A stretch of DNA of 64,000 nt from Syntrophomonas sp. (GCA_016841425.1 JAENZE010000005.1:124001-188000), one strand, 5' to 3'; numbered from the stretch's first letter, positions 52,379 to 62,870 are shown. The notes: a model not told the origin generated them from the letters alone. A program made the numbers and translations.

Positions 52379-53797
52379 CTATAGCAGTATCTGGATGGCA
52401 GCGCCGGCCAGTTCGGATAATGGTCCCGGGTAAACCCCCAGGAGGATAGTAGCCAGAACACATACCCAGAGAGCCACGGTGCTCCCTGATCCTAAGGACA
52501 ACGGTGCTTCATAGCTGTTTTCTCCAATATACATGGCTTTGGAAACCCCCAGGTAGTAGTATACTGACACCATGCTCATAATCAGACCGATCAAAGCCAG
52601 CCACAGATACCCTGATTGGATGGCACCGGCAAACAGGTAAAACTTGCCGGCGAAACCGGCCATGGGGGGAATGCCTGCCAGGGACAGCATACAAATGGTC
52701 ATTATAGCCGCCAGCAGGGGTGAACGTTTACTCAAACCGGCAAAGGCCTCGATATCAGTTCGGCCAGTATCTACTTCCACCGCCGTAGCCACTGCAAAAG
52801 CTCCCACATTAGCAAAAACATATATCAGGGCATAGAATAATACCCCTTTCAATCCAAAAGAGTTGGCTGCTGTTACCCCCACCAGGATATACCCGGCCTG
52901 AGCGATACTGGAGTAGGCCAAGAGTCTCTTAATATCCTTCTGGGACAGTGCGATCAGATTTCCAATGATAATCGTCACCGCTGCCAGTACTGCCAGAAGC
53001 AGGCTCCAGTTGAAAACTGGATCAGATACATCAACTGCCACCATGAAGACTCTGACTAAGGCAGCAAAACCAGCCGCCTTGGAACCTACTGACAGATAAG
53101 TGGTGACCGGGATAGGTGCACCCTGGTATATATCCGGGGTCCACATATGAAAAGGAACTACCGAGACTTTAAAAGCAAAACCGGCGATTATCATTACTAC
53201 TCCGGCAATAACCGCCGAGGAAGAAGTGAAAGACGCCCCTATTTCGATGAAATTGGTGGTTCCCAAACTGGCATAGACCAGGCTGATACCGAACAGCAGG
53301 ATAGCAGAGGAAACAGCGCCCAATATAAGGTATTTCAAGCCTGCTTCCCCGGAAAGCTTATCGCTCTTCAGATAAGCGGTCAGAATATAGAAGCTTATAG
53401 TCATCAATTCCAGGCCTACATAAAGGGTTATGAATTCCCCTGCTGAAACCATGAGCATCATACCTAGAGTGGCCAATATCATCAAACCATAAAATTCACT
53501 GCTCTTTTCTTCAAAGCGCTTAATATAAGTCCCCGCCATTAACATTACCAGGATGCCAGCGCTGAGGAATAATATCTTAAAATAATTGCCGTATAAATCA
53601 ATCTGATAAACCCCATTAAACAGGTTGGCTCCTTTTGAAAAACTTATTATTAAATAAATCAGAACCAGACCTAGACCGGTTAGAGCCAGGCCGTTGACAT
53701 ATTTTTGAGCCTTTCCAGGCAGAGACAAACCCAGAACCAGGACTGCAAGGCCTAACAGGGCTATCAGGATTTCAGCCCCTAATATTGAAAAATCCAT
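52379..53797 (-). CDS. nuoN: NADH-quinone oxidoreductase subunit N (NuoN)
   Basis: 472 residues, antiporter-like membrane subunit of complex I with about 14 helices. SFKVSVVPFHMWTPDIYQGA is present in the expected form (FKVSVVPFHMWTPD near residue 209), and KRLLAYSSIAQAGYILVG near residue 290 is typical of NuoN. It shares one base with the nuoM stop (TAATG) and is the last gene of the nuo operon. The palindrome downstream abuts its stop codon. Confidence 0.94.
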   Translation of the reverse strand: MDFSILGAEILIALLGLAVLVLGLSLPGKAQKYVNGLALTGLGLVLIYLIISFSKGANLFNGVYQIDLYGNYFKILFLSAGILVMLMAGTYIKRFEEKSSEFYGLMILATLGMMLMVSAGEFITLYVGLELMTISFYILTAYLKSDKLSGEAGLKYLILGAVSSAILLFGISLVYASLGTTNFIEIGASFTSSSAVIAGVVMIIAGFAFKVSVVPFHMWTPDIYQGAPIPVTTYLSVGSKAAGFAALVRVFMVAVDVSDPVFNWSLLLAVLAAVTIIIGNLIALSQKDIKRLLAYSSIAQAGYILVGVTAANSFGLKGVLFYALIYVFANVGAFAVATAVEVDTGRTDIEAFAGLSKRSPLLAAIMTICMLSLAGIPPMAGFAGKFYLFAGAIQSGYLWLALIGLIMSMVSVYYYLGVSKAMYIGENSYEAPLSLGSGSTVALWVCVLATILLGVYPGPLSELAGAAIQILL

Positions 53798-55305
53798 TAT
53801 AATAAACCTCCAATCTGCAGCATACCTATCTGGGCTATCAGGTCTCTTACCCCATTAGTGATCAAATCCATAAGGGTAAAGGGCAGAAATCCTCCCATGA
53901 AAATGGCCAGTCCCAATACTACCAGGGGCACCATTTCGACTCCTTTTAAATCCTGGAGATGATCCCATTTCTCATTACGGGGACCGAATAACATCCGGCC
54001 CAGAGCGCGCAGTACATACAGAGCGGTGAACACAATTCCCGATATAGCCAATATGGTTATTACTCGATAGGTCCCAAAAGCTCCTACGAATATAGTAAAC
54101 TCACCGATGAAGTTAACCATTCCCGGCAGGCCCAGAGAGGCTAAACCGGCGATCATAAAACCGGCTGTCAGTTTGGGCATCTGATGAGCCAGCCCGCCGA
54201 AATCTTCGATATTGCGGGTATGGCTCTTCTCATACAGGTTGCCGATCATGGCAAAGAACAGAGCTGCCATCACCCCATGGGCAAACATCATTATAACTGC
54301 ACCGTTAATGCTGATAAGATTCAAAGCTGCGATTCCTACTAAAACATAACCCATATGGCTGACACTGGAGTAACCAACGATATATTTCAGATCCTTCTGG
54401 CTTAAGCAGATATAGGCGGCATATACTATGTTACCCAGAGCTAATACCGCAATAATGGGAGCTATAACTGCTGCCCCCGCTGGCAGTATGGTCAGAGCTA
54501 TACGGATCAAGCCGTAGCCACCTATCTTTTTTAACACCCCGGCATGGATCATACTCACGGCTGTGGGTGCTCCGGCGTAACCATCCGGCGACCAGGCATG
54601 GAAGGGAAACATAGACAACAGGGTGCCAAAACCGAAAGCCATAAAAGCAAAGACAATAATTTGAAAGCTGGTTGAATACTCCAGAGTAGCCAGGAATGCC
54701 ATGTCCATGCTGGGGACACCGCTGATAGCCTGGGCCTGTATAAAGAGGGCAATCAATCCGGCCAGCAGAAAGGCACTGCCTATCAACAGGTATATCGTCA
54801 ATTTCATTCCGGCGTATTCCTTGCTGACCCGTTTGGTGCTGCCGAACATTATCACCAACAGATAAATGGGTATTACTACTACTTCATAGAACAGGAAAAA
54901 TATAAATAAATCCGTGGTTATAAAGGTTCCCATCACCCCGGCAATCAATATAAGAAGCAGAGCGAAAAATTCCTTCACCCGATCGGCGATGTTCCAGGAT
55001 GCATATATGGAACTAAACCCAATCAAATTGGTCAAGAGCAGCATGGGGATGCTTATCCCGTCCACCCCCAGGGCATAATTCACCCCCAGATCCTTGATCC
55101 AGGGTATAGTTTCCACAAACTGCATTCCTCCTGCGGCCCGGTCATAAGCCAGCAATACTGCTATAGACAGAATCAAGCTGACCAGGGTGGAGGTGGCAGC
55201 AGTTCCCTTAATCCATTTGTCCTGTGTTGCGGGCAGGCCCATGATTATTGCTGCTCCCAGCAGGGGTACTAATAATGCTATGGTTAATACCGGTATCTCG
55301 TTCAT
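53797..55305 (-). CDS. nuoM: NADH-quinone oxidoreductase subunit M (NuoM)
   Basis: 502 residues, antiporter-like proton-translocating subunit. YALGVDGISIPMLLLTNLI near residue 76, FLLFYEVVVIPIYLLV near residue 135 (with the conserved Glu) and FPFHAWSPDGYAGAPTAVSM near residue 233 are NuoM signatures. LKYIVGYSSVSHMGYVLVG follows near residue 305. It starts 17 bases after nuoL ends. Confidence 0.95.
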   Translation of the reverse strand: MNEIPVLTIALLVPLLGAAIIMGLPATQDKWIKGTAATSTLVSLILSIAVLLAYDRAAGGMQFVETIPWIKDLGVNYALGVDGISIPMLLLTNLIGFSSIYASWNIADRVKEFFALLLILIAGVMGTFITTDLFIFFLFYEVVVIPIYLLVIMFGSTKRVSKEYAGMKLTIYLLIGSAFLLAGLIALFIQAQAISGVPSMDMAFLATLEYSTSFQIIVFAFMAFGFGTLLSMFPFHAWSPDGYAGAPTAVSMIHAGVLKKIGGYGLIRIALTILPAGAAVIAPIIAVLALGNIVYAAYICLSQKDLKYIVGYSSVSHMGYVLVGIAALNLISINGAVIMMFAHGVMAALFFAMIGNLYEKSHTRNIEDFGGLAHQMPKLTAGFMIAGLASLGLPGMVNFIGEFTIFVGAFGTYRVITILAISGIVFTALYVLRALGRMLFGPRNEKWDHLQDLKGVEMVPLVVLGLAIFMGGFLPFTLMDLITNGVRDLIAQIGMLQIGGLL

Positions 55306-55322
55306 TAACTACCTACCCCCTC

Positions 55323-57203
55323 TCATAATACTGCGGACTCGACTGCTACTGCAGCCAGTACCACCAGGATCAAAACTCCGGCCACCATATACATGGCATA
55401 GCTTTGAACCTGTCCATCTTCCGTGTATCTCAATGTATGTCCGCTTTTTCCGGTGAGAAAAGCAATGCCATCAACAATTCCATTCACCACATGGATGTCG
55501 AACCAGAACATGGCCTGGGCTGCCCCGTACACCAGTACCTCTCCCAAACGGGTATAGATTTCATCGATATAGTATTTATTCTGCACCAGCCGGTAAAGAC
55601 CGGAAAATTTATTACGCAGAGCTTCATGACTGATCAGCTCTTTCTGATAGATCAACCAGGCCAGTAAGATGCCGGCCCCAGCTATCAGTGAAGATGAAAT
55701 CATAATAGCTAGGCTGGGGTGAGGATTGATGCCCAGCGGGCTGTTAACTAATTCCCCGAACACATGGTGCATAAGGGGAGAATTAACGAAGCCGACCAGG
55801 ATTGCTGCCAGAGCCAGGAGTATCAAAGGCACGGTTATAACCGCGGAATTCTCATGGGCTTTTTCCTCACCATGAGTATTTCTGCCGTAGAAAGCGGTAA
55901 ATATCAGGCGGAACATATAAAAAGCAGTCATGAAAGCTACCACTGCCCCCAATACATATAAACCCATATGGCCGCTGGAATAAGCAGCCAGGAGTATCTC
56001 GTCCTTGCTCCAGAACCCCGAAAGAGGCGGAATTCCAGACAGCGCCAGTGCCCCTATGATAAAAGTCCAGGTGGTAATCGGCATCTTACGGGAAAGATTC
56101 CCCATCTTCCAGATGTCCTGTTCTTCATGCATGGCATGTATCACACTGCCAGCCCCCAGGAACAACAGGCTCTTGAAGAAGGCATGGGTCATCAGGTGGA
56201 ACATACCTGCAGTCATAGCTCCCACACCCATAGCCATCATCATATAACCCAGCTGGCTCAAAGTAGAATAGGCCAGGATCCTTTTTATATCATTCTGGGT
56301 GATAGCGATAGTGGCCGCAAACAAGGCGGTAAAACCACCGACCACAGCTATTACAGTCATAGCTTGAGGCACACTGGCAAATATAAAGAAGGCCCGGGCT
56401 ACCAGGTACACCCCGGCAGCTACCATGGTTGCCGCATGGATTAAAGCACTGACCGGAGTTGGACCTTCCATGGCATCCGGCAGCCACCCATGTAAAGGAA
56501 ACTGAGCTGATTTACCCATGGGTCCAAAGAACAGCAGTATTGCCACCGGAACTAAAACTGCCATATTAGTAAAAGCAGGCACTTTGTCGGCCAGAGCAGT
56601 GAAACTAAGGGTACCGAAAATGATCTGCAGGAACAGTATCCCCAGCAGAAATCCGAAGTCTCCTACCCGGTTAGTAATAAAGGCTTTAATGGCTGCATTT
56701 TTAGCTGAATCCAAACCGAACCAAAATCCGATCAGGAAGTAGGAACATATCCCTACCAGTTCCCAGAACACAAACATCTGTCCAAAGTTGTTAGCCATTA
56801 CCAACCCCAGCATGGAAGCTGCAAACAGGCTCTGGTAGCCAAAATAACTGGCGAAACCGGGATCACCTTCCATATAGCCCAATGAATATATCTGTACCAG
56901 GGTGGCTATAGATGTTACTACGATCAGCATAACCGCAGTGAGCGGATCCAGCAGCAGACCCATGTCCACTGTTAAGCCTGGCATACTGAGCCAGCGCACG
57001 GAAAACTCGTATACTGCCCCTCCCGGTTCAGCGAATACCGCGAGGGCAATCGGAATAGAAATTAGAAATGCCATACCTATACTGAATATGGACAGACCTG
57101 CCGATAGATTAGGCCAGCGATGCAAAAATAATCCTATTAGTGCAGAAGCCAAAAAGGGCAGAAAAGCTATCAGCCAGGCATTGGGTAAAATAAATTCATA
57201 CAT
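55323..57203 (-). CDS. nuoL: NADH-quinone oxidoreductase subunit L (NuoL)
   Basis: 626 residues, the largest antiporter-like subunit with a long C-terminal lateral helix. FWELVGICSYFLIGFWF near residue 147, FPLHGWLPDAMEGPTPVSAL near residue 238 and KRILAYSTLSQLGYMMMAMG near residue 305 are typical. ATG 57203 is preferred because GAGGTG is 8 bases before it; GTG 57212 and ATG 57209 overlap the site. The C-terminal part after residue 500 carries the lateral helix and last membrane segment. Confidence 0.94.
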   Translation of the reverse strand: MYEFILPNAWLIAFLPFLASALIGLFLHRWPNLSAGLSIFSIGMAFLISIPIALAVFAEPGGAVYEFSVRWLSMPGLTVDMGLLLDPLTAVMLIVVTSIATLVQIYSLGYMEGDPGFASYFGYQSLFAASMLGLVMANNFGQMFVFWELVGICSYFLIGFWFGLDSAKNAAIKAFITNRVGDFGFLLGILFLQIIFGTLSFTALADKVPAFTNMAVLVPVAILLFFGPMGKSAQFPLHGWLPDAMEGPTPVSALIHAATMVAAGVYLVARAFFIFASVPQAMTVIAVVGGFTALFAATIAITQNDIKRILAYSTLSQLGYMMMAMGVGAMTAGMFHLMTHAFFKSLLFLGAGSVIHAMHEEQDIWKMGNLSRKMPITTWTFIIGALALSGIPPLSGFWSKDEILLAAYSSGHMGLYVLGAVVAFMTAFYMFRLIFTAFYGRNTHGEEKAHENSAVITVPLILLALAAILVGFVNSPLMHHVFGELVNSPLGINPHPSLAIMISSSLIAGAGILLAWLIYQKELISHEALRNKFSGLYRLVQNKYYIDEIYTRLGEVLVYGAAQAMFWFDIHVVNGIVDGIAFLTGKSGHTLRYTEDGQVQSYAMYMVAGVLILVVLAAVAVESAVL

Positions 57204-57213
57204 TTGCATCACC

Positions 57214-57522
57214 TCACCACTTCAACAGATTAAAATCATGTAAATCGACCGTTCCGCGCTGCCGGTATATGGATATGACCAGGGCCAGACCAACAGCTAT
57301 TTCCGCAGCGGCTACCACGATTACGAAAACGGAAAACAATTGTCCTACTGCTGTCCCAACAGCCATAAATTTGTTGGCTGCCACAAAATTAATGTTTACT
57401 GCGTTCAGCATAAGTTCCACTGACATTAAAACTGCCACCGCATTTCGCCGGGTTAAAACTCCAAAAACGCCAATGGAAAATACTACTGCACCTAGTAATA
57501 AATAATGGGGTAAACCTATCAC
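57214..57522 (-). CDS. nuoK: NADH-quinone oxidoreductase subunit K (NuoK)
   Basis: 102 residues, three membrane helices. GVFGVLTRRNAVAVLMSVEL near residue 19 and NAVNINFVA near residue 41 hold the conserved Glu residues of NuoK that take part in the proton path. GTG start overlaps the nuoJ stop (GTGA). Confidence 0.95.
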   Translation of the reverse strand: MIGLPHYLLLGAVVFSIGVFGVLTRRNAVAVLMSVELMLNAVNINFVAANKFMAVGTAVGQLFSVFVIVVAAAEIAVGLALVISIYRQRGTVDLHDFNLLKW

Positions 57523-58049
57523 TTGTTTTCAACCCCCTTTGCCAGTATGATAGCACCCACAACTGCTACCAGAAGCAGTATAGCAGCAGCTTCAAAGGCA
57601 ACTACATAGTCACCCAGCATTAATTCGGCCAGCATTCCAACCGTATCATCTGCTCCTTTCAACAACACTGTTTTAGGCCAATCAGATAACCCTATGGCCG
57701 CAATCAGTGCAGTCAGCATCATAGCTGTTATAGTGCCGCCGGTGAAAACTTCCCTGGTACGTGGGCTGGTCAAATTAGTCCTCCCGGCAGGTCTATTCAT
57801 CACCAGCATTATAGCGAAAATAATCAAGACCGATATAGCTCCGGCATATACCAGGATCTGTATAACCCCTAAAAACCCGGCATTTAGCTGAAAATAGATG
57901 GCTGCCACTCCCAGGAAGGCCAACACCAGACTTAAAGCGCTGTAAATGATGTTTCTGAACAGCACGACCCCCAGGGCGGCTGTTACTGTTACTCCTGCGG
58001 CAGCCGTAAATACCGCATCGTATAATGATAAGCCAGAGAACTCAATCAT
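57519..58049 (-). CDS. nuoJ: NADH-quinone oxidoreductase subunit J (NuoJ)
   Basis: 176 residues with five membrane helices. NIIYSALSLVLAFLGVAAIY near residue 29 and QILVYAGAISVLIIFAIMLV near residue 58 are the NuoJ signatures. ATG 58049 follows GGAGGAG and overlaps the end of nuoI by 8 bases; the frame opens further up at 58124 but that part lies inside nuoI. C-terminal helix ends with VGAIILAKGV. Confidence 0.94.
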   Translation of the reverse strand: MIEFSGLSLYDAVFTAAAGVTVTAALGVVLFRNIIYSALSLVLAFLGVAAIYFQLNAGFLGVIQILVYAGAISVLIIFAIMLVMNRPAGRTNLTSPRTREVFTGGTITAMMLTALIAAIGLSDWPKTVLLKGADDTVGMLAELMLGDYVVAFEAAAILLLVAVVGAIILAKGVENK

Positions 58050-58743
58050 TAGCGTCTCCTCCTTCCCCGGCTGTCTCAGTTTTAGCCCGGTTTTTCTTTG
58101 CCTTGTTAACAAAACCTGCTGCAACCTTGGCCGCCTTTTCCTTGTCTTTAACCATCAGCTCAGCAATTTTACCGGCAGTTTTTTCATCGGATTGCATCAA
58201 TTCAGACAGGATAATAATATCCTCTTCCTGTTCTAATATTTTGCTCAGAACTTTCCCGGGATTCTTCTGCAGAGCTTTTTGCATGGCATCAATCTGCTTT
58301 TGCTCTTTACTCTCCTGCTGCTCCTGCCCGTTTGTGCTTTCTTCTTCTCGCATGTCCATTTCTGCGGGACGCAGATATACCATTTTTATATCCTCTCGCT
58401 TGAAGCTGGAAAGCTCAAAATTATGATCGAAATATATGCACTGCTTGGGGCAGCCTTCCGCACATAAGTTGCAGAACATGCAGTGTTGAAAGTCTATAGT
58501 GTAGCTAAGCAGTTTCTTCTTTTTGCTGTTTTCATCTTTCTCGGTTTCAAATGAAAGCACATTATTGGGGCAGCTGTTAACACAAATGCCGCAGGCTATA
58601 CATTTCTCAAATTCAAACTGCAGACAGCCCCTGAAACGAGGCGCAAGCTGCGGCATTACATCAGGATACTGTTCGGTTATTTCCTTTTGGAAGAAATGTT
58701 TAAAGGTAATACCCAGTCCTTTAATTAATCCCTGTCCATTCAT
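58042..58743 (-). CDS. nuoI: NADH-quinone oxidoreductase subunit I (NuoI) with long C-terminal extension
   Basis: 233 residues. The ferredoxin part holds CIACGICVNSCPNN near residue 50 and CMFCNLCAEGCPKQ near residue 89, two [4Fe-4S] clusters (N6a and N6b). From about residue 125 a charged stretch of about 100 residues follows (EEESTNGQEQQESKEQKQ, KALQKNPGKVLSKILEQ), not part of usual NuoI and probably helical. ATG 58743 follows GGTGGTG and starts just after nuoH; the in-frame ATG 58764 is possible. With NuoEFG absent, this tail could be a docking site for an electron donor (inference). Confidence 0.92.
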   Translation of the reverse strand: MNGQGLIKGLGITFKHFFQKEITEQYPDVMPQLAPRFRGCLQFEFEKCIACGICVNSCPNNVLSFETEKDENSKKKKLLSYTIDFQHCMFCNLCAEGCPKQCIYFDHNFELSSFKREDIKMVYLRPAEMDMREEESTNGQEQQESKEQKQIDAMQKALQKNPGKVLSKILEQEEDIIILSELMQSDEKTAGKIAELMVKDKEKAAKVAAGFVNKAKKNRAKTETAGEGGDAND

Positions 58744-58745
58744 AT

Positions 58746-59786
58746 CTAACACCACCCCATCCATCTGCAGAAATAGATTCCCGCGCCAGTAAGTAAGATG
58801 TTGCCCAGACTGACTGGAACCAGCACCTTCCAGCTAAAAGACATCAGATGATCCATACGGATTCGGGGGAAAGTCCATTTCACCCAGAAAAATACCAGTA
58901 TCACCCCATACGTCTTGATGATTATCCATAACCACGAAGGAAGCCAAGGCCCCTGCCATCCACCCAGGAAAACCGTGGCCATTAAGGCTGATACTGCCAC
59001 CAGGTTAGTATATTCGGCCAGGAAAAACAGAGCCCAGCGCATACCGGTATATTCGGTATAAGCACCGCCGGTCAGTTCTTGCTCCGCTTCCGGCATATCA
59101 AAAGGTCCCCGGTTTAATTCTGCTGTGGCTGCTATAAAATAAGTTATAAAGGCAATGGGCTGCAGGATAATAAACCACAGCTTACCCTGAGCCGCTACTA
59201 TGTCCTGAAGGTTTAATGAGCCGCTGATCATCACTACACCCAACAAGGAAAAAGCCAGAGGTATTTCATAACTTACCATCTGAGCTACCGAACGCACTGC
59301 CCCCATTAAGGACCATTTGTTATTGGATCCCCACCCCGCCATTAACAGGGCTATGGTACTCAGGGATCCAATGGAAATGAAAAACAACAGTCCGATATTA
59401 AGGTTAATTACTTCCATGCCTTGACCCATAGGTATAACTGTATACAGCATTACTGCCACCACTATGAAAAACATGGGGGCGGTTTTAAAAATGAGTTTGT
59501 CTGCTGCAGACGGTACAATATCTTCCTTGGTCAGAAGCTTGATGGCATCGGCAATGGTCTGGAATATCCCAAAAGGCCCAAGCCGATTGGGGCCCAGTCT
59601 TTCCTGGAAAAATGCGCTGACCTTCCTCTCCAGCCAGATCAGGATAATAATGTTAAGAGTTATTATGGTTATTACTATTATCCATTTAACAAATAACAAA
59701 ACGGTATCAGCCCATATCGGTGACAAACCCAGGCTTGTAAGCCATCCGCTTAAGACTGCCGCTAAATTTACAAACAAAGCTTCCAT
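58746..59786 (-). CDS. nuoH: NADH-quinone oxidoreductase subunit H (NuoH)
   Basis: 346 residues, eight membrane helices; lines the quinone site. [20 protein letters not shown] near residue 53 and [20 protein letters not shown] near residue 225 are the conserved loops with acidic residues. ATG 59786 is chosen since AGGAG lies upstream and homologs start just before the first helix; the frame opens at 59819. Adjoins nuoI. Confidence 0.95.
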   Translation of the reverse strand: MEALFVNLAAVLSGWLTSLGLSPIWADTVLLFVKWIIVITIITLNIIILIWLERKVSAFFQERLGPNRLGPFGIFQTIADAIKLLTKEDIVPSAADKLIFKTAPMFFIVVAVMLYTVIPMGQGMEVINLNIGLLFFISIGSLSTIALLMAGWGSNNKWSLMGAVRSVAQMVSYEIPLAFSLLGVVMISGSLNLQDIVAAQGKLWFIILQPIAFITYFIAATAELNRGPFDMPEAEQELTGGAYTEYTGMRWALFFLAEYTNLVAVSALMATVFLGGWQGPWLPSWLWIIIKTYGVILVFFWVKWTFPRIRMDHLMSFSWKVLVPVSLGNILLTGAGIYFCRWMGWC

Positions 59787-59840
59787 AAAATATTCGCTCC
59801 TCTTGAGTCTGATAGTCAATTGGATTTACAGATTACTTTC

Positions 59841-60938
59841 CTATCTATCTGATTCCCCCAGTATCGGGTCCAGGGTGGCAATATTGGTTATGATGTCCTG
59901 GAACACCCCTCCCCGACATACCAGAGGCAGGACCATCAAGTTGATAAAAGATGGAGCCCTGACGTGCAGACGATAAGGTTTATTTCCACCATCGCTTACT
60001 ATATAGTAACCGAGTTCACCTTTAGCCGATTCTATCCGGTGATAGATATCCTTCCCCGGATCAGGTTTCAGCGTTTTAGGAACCCGGGCGATTATCTCAC
60101 CTTCAGGCAGATTATCCAGGGCCTGGCCTATGATCCGACCACTCTGCCGGACCTCTTCAATCCGAACCGTCCAGCGGTCCAGGGAATCTCCCCTGCTGCC
60201 GGTGGGTATATCAAAATCCAGTCGATCATATATTCCATAGGGCTCGGCTTTCCGAATATCATAAGCTATCCCGCTGGCTCTCAGGTTAGGACCAGTAACA
60301 CCGTATTTGACAGCATCTTCCGGATTAAGAATACCAACTCCCTGCATGCGTGCAGCCCATATTTCGTTACCAGTCATCAGGCCATTGTATTCATCTATCA
60401 TCTGGGGAACATCATTTACAAAACTCCTTACCGCAGGAATAAAATCATCTGGTATATCAGCAGCAACTCCCCCTATTCTGATGTAAGAAGATAATAAGCG
60501 CTGCCCTCCGGTCATTTCAAAGATGTTCATGATTCTCTCCCGATCCCGCATGCCATACATCAGGCCGGTAGTAGCTCCCAGATCTATTCCCGTGGCCGCG
60601 ATGGCTATCTGGTGAGATGCGATCCGGGATAATTCTGCCATAATAACCCGGATATATTCGGCTCGTTCTGGCACCTCAATGCCCAGCAGCTTTTCTACCG
60701 TCTGGCAGTAGCCCAGAACTGGCAGATTGGTGGCCAGGTAATCAAGGCGGGCAGTATACGGTACAAACTGCTGATAGGTCCTGCTTTCCGCAATTTTTTC
60801 TACACTCCTATGCACATAACCCAGGTGTACTATCACATCCTGAATGATCTCTCCATCCATTACTGCTTCAGCATGTAAACCACCATGGGTACTGGGATGG
60901 ATGGGGCCAACATTGACTCTGTATATATCAGTTTGCAT
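59841..60938 (-). CDS. nuoD: NADH-quinone oxidoreductase subunit D (NuoD)
   Basis: 365 residues, the 49-kDa-type subunit at the quinone site. NVGPIHPSTHGGLHAEAVMD at the N-terminus and VIVHLGYVHRSVEKIAESRT near residue 35 are family hallmarks; the C-terminus DPILGESDR is the usual GExDR-type end, with Ser where many members have Cys or Val. It follows nuoC closely. Separate NuoC and NuoD, as in most Firmicutes. Confidence 0.95.
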   Translation of the reverse strand: MQTDIYRVNVGPIHPSTHGGLHAEAVMDGEIIQDVIVHLGYVHRSVEKIAESRTYQQFVPYTARLDYLATNLPVLGYCQTVEKLLGIEVPERAEYIRVIMAELSRIASHQIAIAATGIDLGATTGLMYGMRDRERIMNIFEMTGGQRLLSSYIRIGGVAADIPDDFIPAVRSFVNDVPQMIDEYNGLMTGNEIWAARMQGVGILNPEDAVKYGVTGPNLRASGIAYDIRKAEPYGIYDRLDFDIPTGSRGDSLDRWTVRIEEVRQSGRIIGQALDNLPEGEIIARVPKTLKPDPGKDIYHRIESAKGELGYYIVSDGGNKPYRLHVRAPSFINLMVLPLVCRGGVFQDIITNIATLDPILGESDR

Positions 60939-60945
60939 CAGACTA

Positions 60946-61395
60946 TCATCGCCCTCCCATCACAAAATCTTTTCGCAGGGGATGCCCTTCAAAATCGTCC
61001 GGGAGCAGCACCCGGATCAGGTTAGGATGACCTTTAAACTTGATTCCCATCAGATCATATACTTCTCTTTCCTGCCAATCGGCTGTAGACCATATTTCGA
61101 TGAGTGAATCCACTTCAGCCGAATTCCTGACAACTCTGGTCTTAACACATATTTTATCGTTGGCTGGAATCGAATAAAGGTGATAGACTAATTCAAATTC
61201 CTCGCCATAATCAACCGAGCTTAGATTGGCCAGGTGGTTAAAACCGTAATCGTCTCTGAGTTTGAACATCAAGGACCTTAATTCACTTTTGTCTATGTTA
61301 AGCACGATAAAAAACTGATCTCTTACTGTTCTCAATTTATCTCCTATCTGCTCTTCTAAGTTCTGGACCATCTGTTCCAGGTTAAATTCCTGCAC
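60946..61395 (-). CDS. nuoC: NADH-quinone oxidoreductase subunit C (NuoC)
   Basis: 149 residues, the 30-kDa-type peripheral subunit. [20 protein letters not shown] near residue 104 and [14 protein letters not shown] near residue 130 are the NuoC signature. Ends 7 bases before nuoD begins. No extra domain. Confidence 0.94.
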   Translation of the reverse strand: MQEFNLEQMVQNLEEQIGDKLRTVRDQFFIVLNIDKSELRSLMFKLRDDYGFNHLANLSSVDYGEEFELVYHLYSIPANDKICVKTRVVRNSAEVDSLIEIWSTADWQEREVYDLMGIKFKGHPNLIRVLLPDDFEGHPLRKDFVMGGR

Positions 61396-61399
61396 CTTA

Positions 61400-61912
61400 T
61401 CAACTCCTCCGGTATTCGCCCTGCTGTACTTTCTTTTTCAATTCCAGCATGCCGTGGAACAAGGCTTCCGGCCTTACCGGGCATCCTGGTATATATACAT
61501 CCACGGGTATTATTGAATCCACCCCCGGCAGTACACTATAGCCATCTTTAAAAGGTCCGCCGCTGATAGCACAGTTACCCATGGCAATCACCCACTTGGG
61601 CTCCGGCATCTGTGCCCACACCCGTTCTATAGCCGGCTTCATCTTAAGCGTGATAGGGCCAGCCACGGTCAATAGATCAGCCTGACGCGGCACTGCCCTT
61701 ACTACCTCATATCCAAAGCGAGCCTGGTCAAATCTGCCTGCTCCGGCGGCCATGACCTCGATGGGGCAGCAATTGCAGCCATAATTCAAGGGCCAAAAAG
61801 ACCAGGATCGTCCCCAATTCCATAGTTTCTCAAAGGTGGTAACCAGTATATTATTCCTGGCCAGCTCTTCCACATCATTAAGATTGTCATTTTTCTTCGT
61901 ATCTAGTACCAT
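61400..61912 (-). CDS. nuoB: NADH-quinone oxidoreductase subunit B (NuoB)
   Basis: 170 residues, holds cluster N2. [20 protein letters not shown] near residue 40 supplies the paired Cys, [15 protein letters not shown] near residue 110 the third and [17 protein letters not shown] near residue 138 the fourth ligand. ATG 61912 follows GGAAGGGG and lies inside the end of nuoA; the frame opens upstream at 61942. Confidence 0.95.
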   Translation of the reverse strand: MVLDTKKNDNLNDVEELARNNILVTTFEKLWNWGRSWSFWPLNYGCNCCPIEVMAAGAGRFDQARFGYEVVRAVPRQADLLTVAGPITLKMKPAIERVWAQMPEPKWVIAMGNCAISGGPFKDGYSVLPGVDSIIPVDVYIPGCPVRPEALFHGMLELKKKVQQGEYRRS

Positions 61913-62268
61913 TCCAGAGCCCCTTCCTTCCAGGCGTACCATAAGCCAATAAGCAGTATAGCGATGAAGATTATCATCTCAATAAAGGCAAACGGCCCCA
62001 AAACCCCGAATTTCACGGCCCAGGGATAAAGAAACACGATTTCTACATCAAAGGCCAAAAACACCAGGGCATACAAAAAATAGTTCACTTTGAATCTGAT
62101 CCAGGTCTTTCCCCGGGTATCTACCCCACACTCATAAGTGGTAAATTTCTCATCATCAGGTACTGCCTTCGGTTTAGGCCGGAAAAGCCAGGCCAGAGCC
62201 ATGGCGGCGACTGGGAAAGCCAGGGTAATAAGAAAAAATATTCCCAGGGCTGGATATTCTGCTAACAA
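61903..62268 (-). CDS. nuoA: NADH-quinone oxidoreductase subunit A (NuoA)
   Basis: 121 residues with three membrane helices. [20 protein letters not shown] near residue 41 and [16 protein letters not shown] near residue 71 are typical of NuoA. TTG start; AGGAGG is 8 bases before it. First gene of the operon nuoABCDHIJKLMN. Confidence 0.94.
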   Translation of the reverse strand: MLAEYPALGIFFLITLAFPVAAMALAWLFRPKPKAVPDDEKFTTYECGVDTRGKTWIRFKVNYFLYALVFLAFDVEIVFLYPWAVKFGVLGPFAFIEMIIFIAILLIGLWYAWKEGALEWY

Positions 62269-62776
62269 GCCCTTTCCCTCCTTTTTTGGTAATTGTTTAT
62301 TTCTATGGTTCCTAAGCTATGCATAATGAAATTCTTTCCTCCCCTCCAATTTTCTGCAGCAACTCCACTTAATATGCAACGTATAACCCACCCGCATTAG
62401 TAAGGCTATCGAATCTCAACAAACTGACAGCTCAAAGTACTGTATACAACCTCTGTAATGCATTCTTTTCTCTACTGTGATGGTTTATAAATTCTTATAT
62501 GTTGATATATTACGTTTACGTATGTTTTTGTTAGTCTATTGTCTATTACTGTCTAATTATAATACAAATTCAAATGTGATCAATAGTACAACAGCATATT
62601 ATCATAGTAGAATTATGACTTTTTATTATTGGTAAGTTTTAAATATATTTCCAGTATAACTTCATGGACTTCTATTACAAAAGCAGAATTTTATTAAAAA
62701 ATATTTTATTGTTATATTTATTATAATTATATGTTATTGTTTGTACAGTATTTTTATTGAAACCAGGGATAAACCA
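62269..62776. other. Upstream region of the nuo operon, no gene seen
   Basis: About 500 bases, very AT-rich. The nuo promoter should be here. No coding frame with a ribosome-binding site was found. Confidence 0.4.
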
Positions 62777-62782
62777 GGGGGG

Positions 62783-62870
62783 TAAACCAGGGGGACGGTT
62801 CTTGCGGTTGGTCAATGCTTATGGATAATGCCTTTGTAATATCAACCGCAAGAACCGTCCCCCTGGTTTA
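62783..62870. repeat. GGGGACGG-core palindrome with extra partial copies
   Basis: Perfect 28-base inverted arms (62783-62810 and 62843-62870), each with the core GGGGGACGGTTCTTGC and a small AACC/GGTT stem. On the left AACCAGGG-type fragments repeat from 62761; on the right GAACCGTCCCCCTGGTTTA and CCCCCTGGTTTA repeat to 62909, as if the unit had slipped or been cut several times. Confidence 0.9.
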
